DNA of 64,000 bases from NCBI GenBank assembly GCA_050084985.1, contig JBITNC010000001.1:167276001-167340000 (forward strand), in the 5' to 3' direction. The position numbers and the translations under genes were made by a program. This document shows, piece after piece, positions 1 to 10,700 of the stretch. Source of the DNA: Nageia nagi (lineage: Eukaryota > Pinophyta). Every line of letters begins with the position of its first letter. Position 1 is the first letter of the stretch. Below the pieces are notes generated by a model that ran no database searches, was not told the origin of the DNA, and saw nothing but the letters and a program-made list of their open reading frames with translations.

Positions 1-726
1 ATTGAGGTTCAAAATGAACTATTTAATAAATAATAATTCATTTTTAAACATCTACAGTTACACTTGCACACCAAGGTAGTAGTGCAATAAACCAAGGTCT
101 TTCATTTCAAAAGTTATCTTAAGTTTAGATATGTAGTCTTGTATGAGGACTATATTATTCCCTATAATCAATAGATCATCCACATAAAGAAGAATCAAGA
201 TCAAGTCTTGTCCATAATTGATCACATAAAGATCTATGTCAAAGAAGCATTAAGAAAATCCAATTTCATCAAATAATATTAAAATATTTTTATACCAAGT
301 TTGAGGTGCCTGCTTAAGTCCATACAAAGACTTCTTTAGCTTGCAAACAAAATATTCTTTTCCTCCCATTACAAACTTTCCTAGTTGGTTCATGTAGATT
401 TCCACATCTAAGTCACCATTGAGAAAAGTGCTCTTGACATCAAGTTGAAAAACTTTCCATCCTTGAGCTATTGTAAAAGAAAAGATCACCCTAACAGTAG
501 GCTTATATGCCATTGAAGCAAAGGTTTTTTCATAATCAAATTCATATTTTTGAGTGAAACCCTTAGCTACTAACCTTGCTTTGTATTTTTCAATTTCTCT
601 AACTGAATTATATTTGGTCTTGTAAATCCATTTATTACTAATCACATTGTGTTTATTAGGATAAGGAGCCAAATCACAAGTTTGATTCTTTATTAGAGCC
701 TCATACTCCACATTCATGGAATTCAT
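1..726 (-). pseudogene. copia reverse transcriptase (RVT_2) fragment
   Basis: The frame 726-250 encodes the N-terminal half of a copia reverse transcriptase. It contains NKWIYKTKYN, ARLVAKGFTQ, a catalytic-aspartate segment FQLDVKSTFLNGDL and the family signature KSLYGLKQAP. The frame breaks near 250. The active-site YVDDLLI motif is still readable on the minus strand at about 186-172. The fingers and palm regions are therefore recognisable but not in one frame. The reading runs towards the left edge, where the thumb and RNase H would follow. Confidence 0.85.
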
Positions 727-879
727 CTAGCACTCTTGCTTTGAATCTTCTTTGAAAGATGTGGGCTCATTCTTACTATCAATTTTGAAAAATAAGAATT
801 TATTTATGGTCATACTTCTTGTTATCCTTTATGTTGGAGAGCTTTGTTCCTTAGGTGATAAATTTATACTGACATCCAT

Positions 880-2084
880 CTAGTTAGGTGCAACAGAAGA
901 ATCATCACCCTCATCAAAGTTTCCATAAGAAGTAGATTCTTCAAGAAGTTCATTGAACTTTACATCCTTTGACATAAAAATAACTCTAATGGAAGGTTGG
1001 TATAGCTTGTAACCTCTATACTGATTATCATAACCCATAAAGATACACTTTTCATATCTCTTATCCAGCTTCTTCCTTTTCTCAAGAACAACAAAGGCAT
1101 AAACATCATATCTAAAGACCCTAAAGTGAGAGATGTTAGGTTTCTTTTCTATCCATACCTCATATAGAGTTTTGCCTTCAACTACTTTGTAAGACACTTA
1201 TTTAAGATGTAGATTGCAATATTTACAACTTCACCCCATAAAAAGTTAGGAAGATCCCCCAACATACATCTTGCCATTTCCTGAATGGTTCTATTCTTCT
1301 ATTTGGCTATACCATTTTGATGAAGAGTGTAAGGGATTGAAAACTACCTCTTGATTTCATACTTGGTACAAAAATAATTGAATTCATTTCTATTATACTC
1401 ACCCTCATTATCAAATCTTAACATCTTGATTTTGAATTCAGATTGATTTTCTACCAAGGTTTTGAAATCTTTGAACCTATCAAAGGTTTGATCCTTGTTC
1501 TCTATAAGATAATCAAATGTCATATTACTATAGTCATCAATAAAGGTTAAGATATAAGATGCTCCCCTAAGAGATTTAGTCAAAAATGGATCCATCAAAT
1601 CTAAATGCACAAGTTGAAGAGGTTGAGTTTCTCCAGTTGCCTTATCTTTTGGAAATTTTTTTCGATTCATTTTACCTAGAATGCACTTCTCATAAAGACC
1701 AATTGTAAATGATATTATAAGAAAACCTTCCATAAGTTCTTGGTCTTTCATAACTTGAATGTTCTTATGGTTTAGGTGGTCTAATCAATGGTGCCAAAGA
1801 TTTTCTCTAAAGCAAACATTAATTATAAGGTACATCTTTGTTGGATATTGATCCATAATGTAAATTTCATCTTTTACTAAACCTTTCACCAAAGTGGTAA
1901 GACCCTTTTTCATGCACCAAGAGTGTGAGTTAAACTCAAAAGAGTAACCCTTCCTTGTAACTTGAATTATGGAAAGAAGATTCATAGTGATTTTTGGCAC
2001 ATAAAGCACATTCTCAAGAATCTTTCCTTGTAACCACACACTCCCAATACCTTGAACTTCAAGGACTAAATTATCACCTATCAC
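880..2084 (-). pseudogene. copia protease/GAG-pre and integrase remnant
   Basis: Three minus-strand pieces follow each other. 2084-1785 carries the protease tail, with VWLQGKILENVLYVPKITMNLLS, which is the usual copia segment before the integrase zinc region. 1751-1344 is the integrase core: an aspartate in LVHLDLMDPF, then FIDDYSNMTFDYLIENKDQTF, a second aspartate in LRFDNEGEYNRNEF. 1197-880 is the integrase C-terminal part, with FRVFRYDVYAF and KCIFMGYDNQYRGYKLY. Stops and frame changes separate the pieces, so this is a decayed polyprotein. Confidence 0.8.
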
Positions 2085-2168
2085 AACTACATATTTTCTA
2101 TACTAATGAAAGTTTTTAAACTTATCTTTTTCGAAACACATGTGATTAGTGCATTCAGAATTAACAAT

Positions 2169-3060
2169 CTAATCATTTGACAAAGTGCGATACAACATAA
2201 ACATAATTCTTGTTATTAGATTTGTTTGATTTTTTAGATTCTTTTTCATCATATTCTTTCTTTTTCTTGAAGTAATCAGCTTCCTTATGACCATATATGT
2301 CCTAGAAATTATAATTTCCATCAAATTTGGCTTCATAAATCTTCTTATTTCCACCATTATTGAACTTATTCTTAGGAGCATGAGAACTCTTTTTTTGGTT
2401 ATGGCTCTTCTTTTTTAAGTGAGGCTTCATTATACCTAGTGCCATAGAAGGCTCCTTAGGAGTGGTGATCAACACTTTATTGTTAAGTGTTTTCTCATGT
2501 TTTAAGAGAAGCCTTGATAGATTTTTAAGAATAATACTTCTTTTTTATCGTCAAGATTAGTTTCAATAATAGTCATAAAGTGACTAAATTTAGTAGAGAG
2601 GCTTTGAATGATGATGAAAGTCAAAAACTCATCGTTGATCCAATTGCAACCACACCCCACAAGCTAGGTCTTAAGGTCAATAAACTTATTTAGATATATC
2701 ACCACACTTTCTTTTTCCTCTTGACATGTTTGTAGTAACTTCTGAAGAATGGTGAATCTTCTAGAGAATTTGGTGCCAAGGTAGATACTCTTCAGTGTAT
2801 CCCATGCTTCCTTTACAGAGTTTGAAGAAGATATCACGAGGAGGATTTTATCTGAAATAGCATGAAAGATCATTGAAGTTACCAAATCATTCTTTGTGTT
2901 ATAAGCTTTAAGTTCCTTCTCCTCTGATAGAGCAACTTGGTTTTCATTGATAATCACCCATAGTTGGAACCATCTAGGATATGCTTGAGTGCAAAAGAGT
3001 CTCCCATTGCAGCTAGTACTGCTCACAATAAGAGTTGGCCTATTTTCTTTCAAAGATATG
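2169..3060 (-). pseudogene. copia gag remnant (UBN2-type)
   Basis: The frame 3053-2664 has typical copia gag features, such as AWDTLKSIYLGTKFSRRFTILQKLLQT, close to the UBN2 gag domain. Further downstream, around 2310-2265, a zinc-knuckle relic can be read with GHKEADYF, where Cys positions of the expected CX2CX4HX4C motif have become Tyr or been lost. This pattern fits C-to-T decay. The start codon is not certain because the frame is broken above 3060. Confidence 0.65.
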
Positions 3061-3270
3061 TGATCATCATTAACATCATCTTAACTATCTATCTTAACCA
3101 CATGATATGTAAAAAGTGTATGCTCCACCCTTTGTGAAATCAAATAATTTCTTTATTTATCTCTTTCATCGGATATGATATCATAATCTTTTATTCATGG
3201 ATATGAAGTACTGAAGCTATGAATCTTGTTTTTTAGACTTGTTGCATCTTCAAATCCAGTAAGAATTTGC

Positions 3271-3281
3271 ATTTGATACCA
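3271..3281 (-). other. retrotransposon primer-binding site
   Basis: Read on the minus strand this is TGGTATCAAAT, two bases inside the LTR end CATCA. It matches the usual plant copia primer site for initiator methionine tRNA (TGGTATCAGAGC) over the first eight bases. It fixes the 5' LTR end at 3284 and the minus-strand orientation of the element. Confidence 0.75.
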
Positions 3282-3283
3282 CT

Positions 3284-3804
3284 TGATGAAATTAACCCTT
3301 TTTGAATTAATCTCTAGTTTACTAAGATTTCAAGAAGGCACTTACAATATCAACACAATAGCATAATAACACAAGATATAAAGTGGTTCCTCCCTCCATG
3401 AAAGTACATCCACTAACTAAGATCTTCTTATTCTTAAGGACCTCTCTTACAGAATCTCTCCTCTCTCTCCAAACCCTAAACCTAGAGTAAAACTTGCTTT
3501 ACAATTGCATGTACAATGAGAGGAGGGGTACCTCTCTATTTATAAGAAGAAATCCACCCTTTAACCTAAGGGTAAGGTTAAAGGTGTTTCTATTATATGC
3601 AAATAAAAACTCCCCTTTCCTAGGTTCATTCAAATTGCAAACTAGGAGGAGTAGGTGCAGGCTAGACAATGTCTTCTATGCATAAACTCAAAACACAAAC
3701 ACATGTTAGAACACAAAGGAGGCTTGGACAAGCCTTCCTTCCAACATCGACACAAACTCAAGTAAAACATCACAAAATGATGAAGGTGGTGTTTAGAAAC
3801 ATCA
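3284..3804 (-). repeat. 5' LTR of the left copia element
   Basis: On the minus strand the LTR begins TGATG at 3804 and ends CATCA at 3284, giving a 5-bp terminal inverted repeat and a length of 521 bp. A TATA box, TTATAAATAG, lies at 3545-3536. The stretch near 3360-3380 has the AACACAAGATATAAAGTGG pattern often found in the R-U5 part of conifer copia LTRs. The start was chosen because it mirrors the end that abuts the primer-binding site. Confidence 0.7.
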
Positions 3805-3805
3805 T

Positions 3806-5697
3806 TGTATACCTGATCCCAATGGCTGATGATGACTAATAATTGATGAAGTTGATTGGATTTGGAATGAGCTCCAAATCCTCCAAAAAACTAACTTACT
3901 GATGAAACACATTGACCCTGCACATTTTGTGAGAAATGCACCCATCTTTCTAGAAATGGAACGACCCTACATGTTTCTTGACTATTAAAACGTAGGGACC
4001 CTCCCCGTTTTACAACCTATAAATAGAAAATAAAAATTGAAAGTTAGATTCAAGATGAAATGATGAAAGGTAGCTACTATAAAAATAGAACATGATAGGG
4101 GTGAGGGAAGATCTGGTGGGTATGCTCAAGGTTTGATTGTAGGAATAATGTAAGCTCCAAGGCCTCAAGATACTTCAAAATACTTCTCCCAAATGCTTGG
4201 TTGATTGTTATAGATGATCTGATCTATTGAATTCATGATTGTGGGTGACAGATCAAGCTTCTAAGGACTCATGAAAACTCTCTCTTCAAAATTGTGTTGT
4301 TCTCTTGATTTTCAAAAATTCCATTCTCTTGATTGATCATTATCTTTTTTTATAGTGGGATGGAGCCTCTTGATTAAAGAATTTTTTTCCAAAATCTAGT
4401 TGTTGTAATTTGAATTCAAATTGATTCTCCCACTCAAACTAATTATTTCATAATTTGGCTAAGTGGAGAACATATCTCTTTGTCTTTTTGCTCCATGTCA
4501 ACAAAGCACATTAGTAAATAAGACATTTAGTAATGCACCAAAATTCAATTTCAAATTTTACAAATCATGATCATGATTAAATACAAATAACATGACTAAT
4601 GCTAATTACATTTTATAAATAAATGATTTTTTATTTTTACAAATAATATGATAAATATTATTTTTCGCAAATTTTAATTGATTAAGGTATGGTTCAAAAT
4701 ACAATAAATAGGACTTAGTTTAATTATAATTTTTCCATGAATGCGCATGATCAAAAACATAATTAAGTTCAATTATATTTTTAAATGATTATGATTAAAT
4801 TGCAATTAAATATGATTAAGTTAAATTGCAATTCTTAAGTGTGTGATTATGATCGAAAATACAAAGAAACATGACTAAGTTAAATTGTATTTTTCAAGTA
4901 AATAATTATGATTGAAAACATATTAAACAGGACTCAGTCTAACATGTTTTTCAAGTAAATAATAATGATTGAAATTGTATTAAACATGACTCAGTCTAAT
5001 ACAATTTCTAAGTATGTAATTATGATAAAAAAACATATTAGATAGGACTCAATCTAACATGTTTTCTAAATGTGTATATGATTGAAAATACATTAAACAT
5101 GACTAAGTCTAACATATTTTCCAAATGTGTAATATGATCAAAAACATATTAGATAGGACTCAATCTAATACAATTTCCAAGTATGTAATTATGATTGAAA
5201 ACACATTAAATAAGACTCAATCTAATATGTTTTCCAAATATATGTATGATTGAAAATACATTAGACATGACTAAGTCTAACATATTTTCTAAATAAATAA
5301 TTATGATTGAAAACATATTATGCAGGACTCAATCTAATACATTTTCAAATATGTATATGATCGAAAATATATTAGATAGGACTCAATCTAATATATTTTC
5401 CAGATATATCTATGATCGAAAATATATTAGACATGACTAAGTCTAACATATTTCCCAAATATATGTATGATCGAAAATGCATTAGACAGGACTCAGTCTA
5501 ACACATTTTCCAAGTGTAAAACCATGATCGAAATCTAATAAACATGACAAATACAAAGTATGATTTCCAAAGTAAATGATTGTGATAAATAAGTGTAAAA
5601 TGATCAAAATTATCAAAGAGTGCTTGACAAGACTAAATGTTCAAAAATGTTATGTTTTGCCAAATGTAATGCCAGGTAGCAATTTTAAGTGTCTACA
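3806..5697 (-). repeat. probable Gypsy-type LTR with internal repeat array
   Basis: The right boundary is GTGTCTACA at 5697. Its minus-strand reading TGTAGACAC is the same LTR start seen in the complete Gypsy element at 41.8-50.3 kb. Just outside is a polypurine-like stretch (AAAAGGGAAA on the minus strand). The left end TGTATACCT at 3806 could be the matching terminus, but the match is poor and it sits one base from the copia LTR. Most of the inside is a short tandem repeat array. No partner LTR is visible, so it may be a solo or truncated LTR. Confidence 0.4.
4690..5560. repeat. ~55-bp tandem array with GACT(C/A)AGTC core
   Basis: About 15 degenerate units with spacing of roughly 52-60 bp run through this stretch. 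Each contains a version of AGACATGACTAAGTCTAAC or AGACAGGACTCAGTCTAAC, followed by TTTTCCAAATATGT and ATGATYGAAAA. The best units lie near 4925, 4982, 5096, 5265, 5431 and 5485. The TTAGAC...GTCTAA arms and the GACTCAGTC centre make each unit a small palindrome. Left-hand units are more decayed. No coding capacity is visible. Confidence 0.8.
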
Positions 5698-7508
5698 TCT
5701 ATATTTATTTCCCTTTTAGATACCTTTAAGCATTAAGTGAATTTATATTAAAAAGAAATATTACACAATATTACATTACAAATTCTAACAACATCACCCT
5801 TTTATCCAAGAGGCATGCTCATGAGATGGAGTGTAGGATAAGTTACATTATCTTATTCATAAATACTTAAAAGGTATCTAAGGATACTTCTAAGTATTAG
5901 TGAATTTACATGAAGAGACCTTACAATAATGCATTATACATTCCAACATAGAATGTCCAATAACTCTATGATAATCATAATACAAATTAAATTTGAACCA
6001 CCATAAATTATCATGATTGTTATTTGGAATCTTATGTGGAAGTAAATGAAATAAATTATTTTTTAAGGAGGCATTGCAGTACTGCTTAGCAGATTTGGGA
6101 ACCTTATGCCCTTTTATTTGTTGTTAATAATGTTATTTTTAGTAAAAAAAAATAGTAATATTTTTTGTGACTATTCTTCTTACCAAATGATTTAATATTA
6201 TTTGCATTTGAAGAAGAAAAATTCAATTGACCTATAATAGCAAAAATCATTTCATGCATGAAAGATTTGTTAAATAACAAAAGATGAACTAGAATTTGGA
6301 ATAATACATAATTTCAATTCAATAAATAAATTCTTAAATATCCAAGCATAAGACATTTGATACTTGAACAAAAAATTCTATAAATATATTAATGTATTCC
6401 TTAACAATTTCATTATCCTTTTGTTGTTAGAATACAAATTACAAAAAGTCACCTTATCCATTATATTATATTTCAAAATTAAAAAAAAATAATCAAGGTT
6501 TTTGAAGTTAATAATGGAATTAGATGGTAATTAGCAAAACTAATAAGGCAAATCTGGTAAGATTTCTTGAAAATATTTCAATTGTAAAAAGTCATTTGAA
6601 TGAAAAAGCTATATTATCATTTTTTGTATTTGAATGAAAAAGCTATATTACCATTTTTTGTTGTGTTATTTCACATTCAAGAGGCAATAAGATTTGAACT
6701 TAGACTTCCCACATCTAAGGGATTTCAACATCCATTCTCATCAACCCTTAGTGGAGATCCACATGTAAATATTTAAAAAAATGCAATATAACTTATGGGA
6801 TCACCTTTACCTTTTGATAGTTAAAACTTCAAAATAATAAAATCAAAAGGAAGAAAGAAAGTTTATTAATGTCCACAGGAGACAATTGTATGGGGAGTAC
6901 AATGTATGTCATGGCTAGTGGGAATTGAACACAAGATTCAAGACACAATAAGATCTGCATGTAACCAACTCAACCCACAATTGTACATATAAATTTTATG
7001 AAGTAAAAGATCAATTTTAAAATAAGAAAAATAAACAAGACCAAGGTTTTATGGTTGAATTAGTCTTTGAAACTATAATTTCTTTTTAATTATCAATATA
7101 ATTGTTATGAAATATTATCATTAAACCATTGTTAAAACTGATTATAAATTTTTTTATCAAGAAACATGCTGAAAACTAGATTAAGAGAAAATTGTAGTAT
7201 GATTTTAAACAAATCATACTATGATAATAGGATTTTAGATTATTTATTTATGACTAAAAATATTTACATTCAATTTGTTATTTAAGTTATAAACTATTAA
7301 TTAAAAGATGACAACCAACCTGGATTGATAGGTAACATTGATATGATGCAAAAGAATAACCAAATCAACATGAAAAACAAAGTTAACTTCTTAGAGTATG
7401 ATTTTCCATGGTTATGCATTAGATACATGCTGCTGCTTTTTTTTTTTGGGACAAACTTAAAGTAGTTAACAAAAGGGGAAAAAACAAAGTAAGTAGCTAG
7501 GCGAGAAG
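5698..7508. other. AT-rich intergenic DNA upstream of MED30-like gene
   Basis: I see no gene here. A 34-bp direct duplication lies at 6595-6628 and 6629-6662. The last 100 bases before the start codon hold an oligo-T run and purine-rich 5' leader-like DNA. I cannot point to a convincing TATA box, so the promoter of the downstream gene remains undefined. Confidence 0.5.
6595..6662. repeat. 34-bp tandem duplication
   Basis: Two nearly identical 34-bp units (TTTGAATGAAAAAGCTATAT...) sit head to tail, differing at one clear position. No function is evident. Confidence 0.8.
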
Positions 7509-7775
7509 ATGACAGAAGAAAGAATCGGCATTACTCGTAGTATGAATTGTCAAGAGCTGGCTGTGGAGGGGCAGGGGCATCTTGAAGCAACGGTTCAAGC
7601 AGCCCATAAGATTCTCGCATCTATGAATGAGGAGCTCTGTAATCCTTCCTTCTGGATTCCCAACTCTAAAGATGGAGGCGGAGGCGGAGGAGCTTTAGAA
7701 GAAGCAAGGCTCCGATACAAATCGTCTGTTTCGTCTCTGAGGGCCGTCATCTTGCTCATTTCTTCTTCTCACCAG
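7509..7775 (+). CDS. MED30: MED30-like exon 1
   Basis: Exon 1 encodes residues 1-89. It carries the conserved N-terminal helix ([14 protein letters not shown]...) and a Gly run (GGC/GGA repeats at about 7677-7694) before [19 protein letters not shown]. It ends in CAG at 7775, followed by the donor GTATTT. Reading past the donor gives only a few more residues and a stop, which supports splicing here. Confidence 0.88.
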
Positions 7776-10700
7776 GTATTTATGCTGTTAACTATCTGAT
7801 TCAATTTCAGTGATGTAATACAATTTTGAGTTTCTTAAATCTGTAAACGGACTACAAACTGAAACCAATATCGCTATGAAAAAAAAAAAAAATCATTTTT
7901 GCAAATGCCATTTGAGAACCTACCTCAGTCACTCACCTGCGTCAGTCTCGGTTCTCTAATTGAAACTGTGATCTTCTGGCTATCTGGCCTGATAAATCAC
8001 CCTTTTGCCAGGAATTTTATTCGGCTAAGCTGCCATCATAGCTATCACCCACGGGGTTTGCATCCACATCTACCATGTAATCAGCAGGGTTTGCAATTAT
8101 GTTGTAGGGGATGAGATTTGAATTCTGACATTTTAGTGGAGAGTTTAAGCTACTTCTTTACCCACAACTCCTCTATATTATGTCTTTTTCTTTACTTTAT
8201 GATTCAATGATTTTTTGTCTTCTTAAATTGTAAAAAAATAAACTTTTAGGTTTATCTAAGGATTATAAGTTGAAATTCCAGTGACTGTAAAGCTTATGGG
8301 ATGGCACATGGGATGGCACATGGGATGGCACAAGGATTATCTGAGAAATATTCATTTGATTATTGTTTGAAAAGTTGATCAAAGGCATTATCTTGTTTGG
8401 GATGGCAGTTTGCTAGTTGAGGGTTCTCAGTTTCGAGTTGTGATACTTCCCGGTAAAAAAAATAGTTTAACTAATTAAAAAACATCTTACAACATTATAT
8501 ATTATCCATGAAATGTTTCAAAGTTCAAGTTTATGCATCATTTCAAAATTTTGTGATATGTTTAATCCCTTAGGCCATATTTTCTGCATATTAACACATA
8601 TTATTGATTATTATCCAGACTAAACCACCGGAAGGAGATACTACAATGGGCACAGAAAATGATGGAGCTCAAGATGAGATACAAAGGTTAGAAACACGAG
8701 CTATAGAGCTCAGAGAGGTATTATCACAGAGAACTCAATTCAAATTTTATGTTAAAATGCAGGGAAAGTACATATAAAATAACATGTATAAGGAGATGAT
8801 ACAGAAGCATAAGAAGTTGACCTTTGCACCAAACCAGTGAGTAACCATTTGTGTAAGTGGAACTTGGAAGAAACTGTCTCCAAAATTACAAGTCACACTA
8901 TGCGAAGCAACTGCCAACATCCTGACATTACTTGGAACCCAAATAACCTGATTCAGCAAATTAAATCCAAAAAGTTGGACTGCCAAATCTGTTGAAATTC
9001 AGCATTTAAATTGGCTCTGAACATCAACAAAAAATTCAAATGAGTTTGCTAATCAGACTCATTGAGGTTCATCGATTTGTTTGTAGATCTTTATACTTTA
9101 TAGTAAGGAAGAATGTGTGGGCCCAAGGAAGCATGACTTGCAGGGAAAATGTGGGTGTGGATTGTGGAAGTCTGGGTATTACTAGGGAAAAATGAAAATA
9201 GTGGACATAGGAGGGAAAAACAAGCATAGGTTGAGGGAAATTAGTTATTTGAATCTTATGTCAAACTTCATTGAAATTTTGTTGTGTGCTGAACATTTTT
9301 TGAACTTCAACGTCAGGAAATTTGAATATGAACCTGGTAACTAATAGGGGAAATAAAGGACATCATAGCAAAAAAACAGTTGCAATAACAAAATTACAAT
9401 TATCTTCTCCAAGAAGAAACTCAAAAAGACAAATAATCAATCATGGACAGCAATCAATGGATCAAATTTGCAAGCAGAAACTAATGTGGTTGAGAAAAAA
9501 CAAAATGATTAGACCCAATATTTGAACTATGGAAAAGGGAGAAAAACAATTTAGCAACTCACACACAATACTTAGTCATTTGCTTGAACAACATCATTCG
9601 TGATATACATGTTTTTGTGATCTTGCAATGGTCAATCCGATGACAGTGATGCAATTTGTTAGTGATGGAAAATATTGAAACATAAAGGTCATCCTTTTGT
9701 TTCGTGATCCGGCTGTTTAATAAAGATAAGTCTGAAGCTGATCATTCTCAGCTGGATAAATTTTCATAGGTTGGGCTGCAGGAAATACTGGAACTGGACT
9801 GCATTAAGTAGTTGTGGGAATAATGGAAGGCCATTAAAAATAGTGTTATTTGTGTTGATGATGGGTTCATTACATAAGAAGAACTATTGGAGGGGGATAC
9901 CAAATTTAGACTGATCTAGAAGGCCTTGTTTAATCGTATGTAGTTTAGTAAGTGTTGTTTGCATTGTGCATGTAATCCCAGATTACTAAAAGAATCTTTA
10001 TCAAATAGGTACCAATTTTATTTGCAATATATACTAACGAAAAAGAGCTTGTAAAAGACAATGGCTTCAGATGCTTATGTTGATTAGTTAAAAGAATGTC
10101 TTCTATAATATGGTCAAGCATTTCATACCAAGAATATTCATTTTTAGGGGTTGTAACAAAAAAATATTATATTCACCCATGAAGCAAAAGATTGACAACA
10201 ACCCCATTGCTTGTTTCATTTGAGTAGTCATTGATGCTCAGATCCTTCGATTATATTTTGTTCAAATTTATGTCATGTTGCCTTTATTTTGTTACTTGGT
10301 CCAATTATTGAACACTCTACCTTTTACCTTCTTCTCATTAATTCTTTTATCTTTACATTGCAGCTTGTGTCTCAAGAAAGTTAACATGTAATGTCAACTC
10401 TAATCCTCCATCTGACATCATCTTTGTCGAGTTTCACTATCTATAAAGCTAATTTTCCACATTAGAAAGATCTTTGTTTGAAATTTACAATATAAGCATA
10501 TCATCTTTACTTATCTTTTATCTGTATTCCCTATTGTTTTGTAATATATCCTTTCTTAAAATATTTTTATCACTGTTCCACGGAGAGGAGTTCCCCCTCT
10601 TGGAGGAGGCATTCCCTGTGTTCTCTCGTTTTGGGAACTTGGGAATGCTTCAGGGAAACGTTTCCTAGTCGTTCCCTTTTTGGGGAATGGTTGGGTGATG

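Larger units (their letters stand above)
1..3804 (-). mobile_element. Ty1/copia retrotransposon, 3' part outside window
   Basis: A minus-strand copia element runs off the left edge. From right to left it shows one LTR (3284-3804), a primer-binding site (3271-3281), gag (about 3060-2169), protease and integrase (2084-880) and the start of reverse transcriptase (726 to the window edge). This gag-PR-IN-RT order is the copia order; Gypsy elements have integrase last. RNase H and the 3' LTR would lie to the left of the window. Coding is split into many short frames, so the copy is inactive. If the right flank TTGTA after position 3804 is one target-site copy, its partner is off-window. Confidence 0.85.
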
